From positions 29,367-55,610 of the forward strand of contig CAJUBP010000033.1 of the NCBI GenBank assembly GCA_910584585.1: a DNA stretch of 26,244 nucleotides, in the 5' to 3' direction. The translations under genes were made by a program, and so were the position numbers. Origin of the DNA: an uncultured Lachnospiraceae bacterium. Its GTDB lineage: Bacteria; Bacillota; Clostridia; Lachnospirales; Lachnospiraceae. Below the pieces are notes generated by a model, which saw only the letters and a list, made by a program, of their open reading frames with translations, did not search any database and was not told the origin of the DNA. Of the stretch, positions 23,279 through 26,244 are shown piece after piece. Positions within the stretch are counted from its first letter, which is position 1, and every line of letters begins with the position of its first letter.

Positions 23279-23479
23279 ATGGTGGTCACAAATAATATCA
23301 GAGAAATCCGTGAACAGCGTGGCATTTACCAGAATGACCTTGCCGCTGCTATCGGATTCAGCACCAAAACTGTCAGCAGGGTAGAACGTGGGGACGGCGC
23401 CCCATCTGCCGAATTTATGCTACGAGTATCTAAGTACTTTAATATGCTGGTGGAAGATGTATTTCATGTAGAGGAATAA
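23279..23479 (+). CDS. Small XRE/Cro-type regulator
   Basis: A 66-residue helix-turn-helix protein (IREIREQRGIYQNDLAAAIGFSTKTVSRVERG) ending FNMLVEDVFHVEE, the common small form in Firmicutes. AAGAAGGGA precedes ATG 23279. A half-copy of the dinB/repressor operator lies about 60 bases upstream. A hairpin follows the stop. Confidence 0.88.
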   Translation: MVVTNNIREIREQRGIYQNDLAAAIGFSTKTVSRVERGDGAPSAEFMLRVSKYFNMLVEDVFHVEE

Positions 23480-23482
23480 CGT

Positions 23483-23514
23483 GGAGCGAGTGAGCTCAAT
23501 ATTCAGCTCGCTCC
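23483..23514 (+). terminator. Hairpin terminator after the small XRE gene
   Basis: GGAGCGAG (23483-23490) pairs with CTCGCTCC (23507-23514), with an inner AGCT/AGCT pairing, followed by GCTATCTTTCTT. The IS element is inserted just beyond, so the tail may once have been shared with the convergent gene at 25021. Confidence 0.55.
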
Positions 23515-23529
23515 GCTATCTTTCTTAAA

Positions 23530-25017
23530 GAGTGTGTGAAGAAATCTCTGTAAATAACTAGATCTTCTATGATAATGAATTGGCGGAAGACTTATTTAAA
23601 AGCTTTCCGCCTTGCTTTATATATAACAGCGAAAGGATTGCATGTCAAGAACACAGGCTATTTTTCTGCCTGTGACTTGATAATGTCGGTTCCTATTCGG
23701 GGAGCCGTCCCTCGTACATAATGCTTAATTCCCCATAGACCTGAGCCCAGTTTCGGATGGTTGTAGTCCATTTCTTCGTAGCCTCAAACGTTGAAAGATA
23801 CAAGGCTTTTAATAGGGCTGTATCGCTTGGAAATACGCTTCTCTGACGGTTCAGCTTACGGTAAGTGGCATTCAGTGACTCTATGGAATTCGTCGTATAT
23901 ATGACCTTTCTGACAGTTGCCGAGAACTTAAAAATGGGGGAAACGGCATCCCAGTTATCATACCAGCGTTTCATGGAATTTGGGTATTTTGGCGTCCATT
24001 TTTCATTGACTCTGTTCAGTGCTTCCCGGGCTTTTGCTTCGTCCGGAGCATGATAGATGGTTTTCAGGTCTACTGCAAAGGCTTTCCGGTCCTTGTCAGG
24101 CACATATTTCAAAGTATTTCTTACCTGGTGGACAATGCACCGCTGGTACTCGGTTTTAGGAAATGCCGTGGCGATTGCCTCCTTGATTCCGGTAAGACCA
24201 TCTGCGCAAATGATAAGGATGTCTTTTACCCCGCGGTTTTTTAATTCATTCAATACAGAGAGCCAGTATTTGGCACTCTCATTATCGCCGACACTGATGG
24301 AGAGTACTTCCTTTTTACCCTCGGTATTGATTCCCAGGATCACATAAGCTGCCAGCTTTCTGATCACGCCATTATCACGGACAGAATAATGGATCGCATC
24401 AATGTAAATGATGGGATAAATCTCATCCAACGGACGATTTTGCCAATCTTCGATCTGGGGCAGGAGTTTGTCTGTAACATCAGATATAAACCCTTCTGAT
24501 GTCTCAAAACCATAGATATCCTCGATCGTTTCTGAGATCTGCCTTGTGGTCATTCCTTTTGCATACATGGAGATGATCTTCTGGTCAATATCAGAGATAT
24601 CTTTCTGGCGTTTTTTTACAACCTGTGGTTCAAAAGTTGATTTTCGATCCTGCGGCACTTCGATTTCCATTGCACCATAGCTGCTGTTAACACGCTTTGT
24701 TTTGTAGCCATTCCGATAATCATCGCTGTCAGAACGCTCCGATTTTTCGTAACCCAGATGGTCATCCATCTCTGCCTCCATCATCTCCTTGATGGTGCCA
24801 CCCAGCAGGTCTTTCAGGGCATCCTGAATATCCTCTGCTGTCTGGATATCGTATTCTTCCAGAAGCTGGTGGATGATATTTCTTTTTCCTTCCGTCATAT
24901 GTACTTTGTGAACGGGTTTCTTTTCTCTTGCCATAATAATAGGCCTCCTATGATTTAGATTTTATCATAGAAGACCCTCTGTCTAATACTCATTTACAGA
25001 AAAACTTTCACAGACTC
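23530..25017 (-). mobile_element. Complete IS256-family insertion sequence, 1488 bp
   Basis: Terminal inverted repeats of about 26 bp (23530-23555 and 24992-25017) begin GAGTSTGTGAA, match at 20 of 26 bases and share TCTGTAAAT. A second inner pair, TCTTCTATGATAA, is at 23563-23575 and 24962-24974. An 8-bp target duplication TTCTTAAA flanks it (23522-23529 and 25018-25025). Two hairpins lie between the left end and the transposase stop: GGCGGAA/TTCCGCC (23582-23611), and TCAAG-CACAGGC with its complement (23645-23680). The single gene is the transposase. With intact ends, duplication and transposase, it looks recently inserted and active. Confidence 0.93.
23693..24934 (-). CDS. IS256-family (mutator type) transposase
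   Basis: A 413-residue DDE transposase. The DDE residues appear in YIDAIHYSV (near 180), CADGLTGIKEA (near 245) and TNSIESLNATYRKLN (near 350), with the family CIVHQVRNT motif after the second Asp. The N-terminal part (TMREIQETLEDIYGFE-like TTRQISETIEDIYGFE) binds the ends. Full length, no frame break. ATG 24934 has GGAGG nine bases upstream. Confidence 0.96.
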   Translation of the reverse strand: MAREKKPVHKVHMTEGKRNIIHQLLEEYDIQTAEDIQDALKDLLGGTIKEMMEAEMDDHLGYEKSERSDSDDYRNGYKTKRVNSSYGAMEIEVPQDRKSTFEPQVVKKRQKDISDIDQKIISMYAKGMTTRQISETIEDIYGFETSEGFISDVTDKLLPQIEDWQNRPLDEIYPIIYIDAIHYSVRDNGVIRKLAAYVILGINTEGKKEVLSISVGDNESAKYWLSVLNELKNRGVKDILIICADGLTGIKEAIATAFPKTEYQRCIVHQVRNTLKYVPDKDRKAFAVDLKTIYHAPDEAKAREALNRVNEKWTPKYPNSMKRWYDNWDAVSPIFKFSATVRKVIYTTNSIESLNATYRKLNRQRSVFPSDTALLKALYLSTFEATKKWTTTIRNWAQVYGELSIMYEGRLPE

Positions 25018-25020
25018 TTC

Positions 25021-25479
25021 TTAAACTGAAAATCTTCTTTTATCTATTCCATATTCACACCAAATATGTTCTATCATACCATCTCCTCGTCCCAAAAAAT
25101 CAACTTGTTCGCGCCATGCATTAATACCAGCTTCATCAAGCAACTTTTCAAATTCAACATATTCATCACTATTCAAATTTTTCCTCATAAGATTTTTTAA
25201 TAATGTATCCTCCTCAGATTGAACATAATCTACACTTATTGGTTCGTCTTTTATTAATTCTTTTATAGCACAGTATGTATTAAATATCGAATCGTTCTTT
25301 TTAAGTGTTTTCTCAAGGACTTGCAGAACCAATTGCTTCTCATAATATTTTACATACACTTTATCAACCGCTGGATAAATAAACAATTCTTTAATATTTG
25401 TATAATCATCATCAGTGGAAAATACATCGTCATCATAACTTAAAACACATTTACCATCAATATAGTATCTTTTTTCCAT
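25021..25479 (-). CDS. Protein of unknown function
   Basis: A 152-residue acidic protein (starts MEKRYYIDGKCVLSYDDD, ends YGIDKRRFSV). I do not recognise it. It has no membrane segment and looks mainly helical in the second half (NSDEYVEFEKLLDEAG). Its TAA stop lies inside the right-hand target duplication of the IS element, so it was kept intact by the insertion. AAGGAG four bases before ATG 25479. It is 17 bases after the alpha-CTD-like gene, suggesting one operon with that and the macro-domain gene. Confidence 0.75.
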   Translation of the reverse strand: MEKRYYIDGKCVLSYDDDVFSTDDDYTNIKELFIYPAVDKVYVKYYEKQLVLQVLEKTLKKNDSIFNTYCAIKELIKDEPISVDYVQSEEDTLLKNLMRKNLNSDEYVEFEKLLDEAGINAWREQVDFLGRGDGMIEHIWCEYGIDKRRFSV

Positions 25480-25496
25480 AGTTCTCCTTTCGCAAA

Positions 25497-25886
25497 TTAA
25501 CCATAAATTGCTTTCAACTTTTTAAATCTAACAAATAGTCTCTTATCCTTAGGACACATCTTTTCAAGTTTCTCAAGACTATATCTTTTCAAATCATCCT
25601 TGCTTTTTATCCCCATTCCAAACGCATCCAAACATAGAAAGTCATCAAATATGACTCCATGTTCCCTATCATTCAGATCTTCTACACTACGAAGCTTTAT
25701 GCCTTGCTCTTCACAAATCTGATATAATTCCTGCAATGTTGCCTGCCCCATATTGCGAAACTTTATAAAATGCTCCTTTGGATATTCTCTCAATCCTTCC
25801 AATGACTCAAATCCATTTCTTCTTAGGATATTCCGTAATCTGCTCGACATTTCAATATCATCATAATCTGTTTTTTCAGCGTACAT
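25497..25886 (-). CDS. RNA polymerase alpha-CTD-like protein
   Basis: 129 residues. Residues about 13-65 (SSRLRNILRRNGFESLEGLREY and KFRNMGQATLQELYQICEEQGI) closely follow the helix-hairpin-helix fold of the RNA polymerase alpha C-terminal domain, which contacts UP elements and activators. It has no alpha N-terminal domain, so it is not an alpha subunit. A second similar but weaker helical part follows (GMGIKSKDDLKRYSLEKLEKM). It may be a DNA- or polymerase-binding accessory protein; that is inference. GGGAG five bases before ATG 25886. Confidence 0.75.
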   Translation of the reverse strand: MYAEKTDYDDIEMSSRLRNILRRNGFESLEGLREYPKEHFIKFRNMGQATLQELYQICEEQGIKLRSVEDLNDREHGVIFDDFLCLDAFGMGIKSKDDLKRYSLEKLEKMCPKDKRLFVRFKKLKAIYG

Positions 25887-25906
25887 AAAAGCTCCCTTTC
25901 GTCATT

Positions 25907-26244
25907 TTATTTGTCGTATAACTTATCAACCTCAGCTTCGTACACTGATTCAGTATGAGTATCAAATAGCACCCATTCCACCAGATCAAAGCTATCCGGA
26001 TTGTCCTGCAAAAATCTGTTTACTGTATGTACTGCAATCTTTGCCGCTAACTCAACCGGAAAACTATATACTCCCGTTGATATGGAAGGAAATGCAATAG
26101 ACCTAATTCCATTATCCATTGCCAGATTCATAGAATTAAAATAGCAGTTAGCAAGAAGTTCCTCTTCTCTATCCCTGCCACCATTCCATATCAGTCGGTC
26201 ATTTTTTGCGGACAGTTCATACATGCTATCCTTTTCTGTTCTCT
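25907..26244 (-). CDS. Macro-domain protein, 5' end beyond the window
   Basis: The C-terminal two-thirds of a macro domain: ELLANCYFNSMNLAMDNGIRSIAFPSISTGVYSFPVELAAKIAVHTV, with the SISTGVYSFP ADP-ribose loop, as in O-acetyl-ADP-ribose deacetylase types. The frame runs open through the edge; an ATG at 26224 with AAGGA close upstream is possible but would leave a truncated domain. The HTVGP strand that normally precedes the W-N/R-G-G stretch is replaced by ELSAKNDRLIW, so the N-terminal part is unusual. Probably removes or binds ADP-ribose. It leads the operon with the alpha-CTD-like gene. Confidence 0.75.
   Translation of the reverse strand, partial: RTEKDSMYELSAKNDRLIWNGGRDREEELLANCYFNSMNLAMDNGIRSIAFPSISTGVYSFPVELAAKIAVHTVNRFLQDNPDSFDLVEWVLFDTHTESVYEAEVDKLYDK

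Noticed and set aside
23582..23680. Hairpins near the left end of the IS as a separate RNA element
   Set aside because: They are inside the IS between its end and the transposase stop, where such stems commonly insulate or end the transposase transcript.

Overview
The window looks like a gut Firmicute of the Lachnospiraceae type. The grounds are the Csm proteins, the DUF4179-type sigma/anti-sigma pair, a Tn916-type integrase and Xis, strong GGAGG ribosome sites, and TTGACA/TATAAT-type promoters. This is an inference from protein character; there is no rRNA or marker gene to fix the genus.

Region 1 (1-8055) is a type III-A CRISPR-Cas locus, all read leftward on the minus strand: cas6, cas10 (csm1), csm2, csm3, csm4, csm5, a short leader-like gap, then a CRISPR array of 21 repeats that runs off the left edge. 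Genes overlap or nearly touch, so this is one operon, with a good promoter (GTGACA-17-TATAAT) in front of cas6. Cas10 keeps both the HD and the GGDD sites and Csm3 keeps its Asp32. No Csm6-like CARF nuclease and no cas1/cas2 are in the window.

Region 2 (8243-10230), divergent from cas6, is a two-gene defence-type unit: an AAA15/OLD-like ATPase translationally coupled to an RloB-family TOPRIM-like protein, the pairing known from AbiL-type abortive infection.

Region 3 (10231-15874) is ordinary chromosome: O-acetylhomoserine sulfhydrylase, a TtcA-type tRNA thiolase, a DUF4179 anti-sigma-like membrane protein with its ECF sigma factor, a gamma-type carbonic anhydrase and a low-molecular-weight protein tyrosine phosphatase (LMW-PTP).

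Region 4 (about 15810-26244) is the left part of an integrative element. A Tn916-type integrase and excisionase lie next to an apparent attachment site that copies the start of the LMW-PTP gene. Behind them come a PemK/MazF-type toxin, two reduced serine-recombinase-like proteins, two XRE regulators, a Com-like zinc ribbon, a LexA DNA-binding domain with no protease domain, a Y-family polymerase, and a divergent cleavable S24 repressor with a palindromic operator between the last two. A complete IS256-family element (23530-25017, 8-bp target duplication) sits exactly at the stop codon of an unknown gene, followed upstream by an RNA-polymerase-alpha-CTD-like protein and a macro-domain protein cut by the right edge. 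No conjugation genes are visible.

The most interesting points are the Csm locus with an intact cyclase site but no visible cyclic-oligoadenylate effector beside a divergent ATPase/RloB pair, direct repeats bracketing the cas promoter, a tandem-repeat insertion inside Csm4, the LMW-PTP attachment site, and a terminator plus complementary element ahead of an XRE gene.
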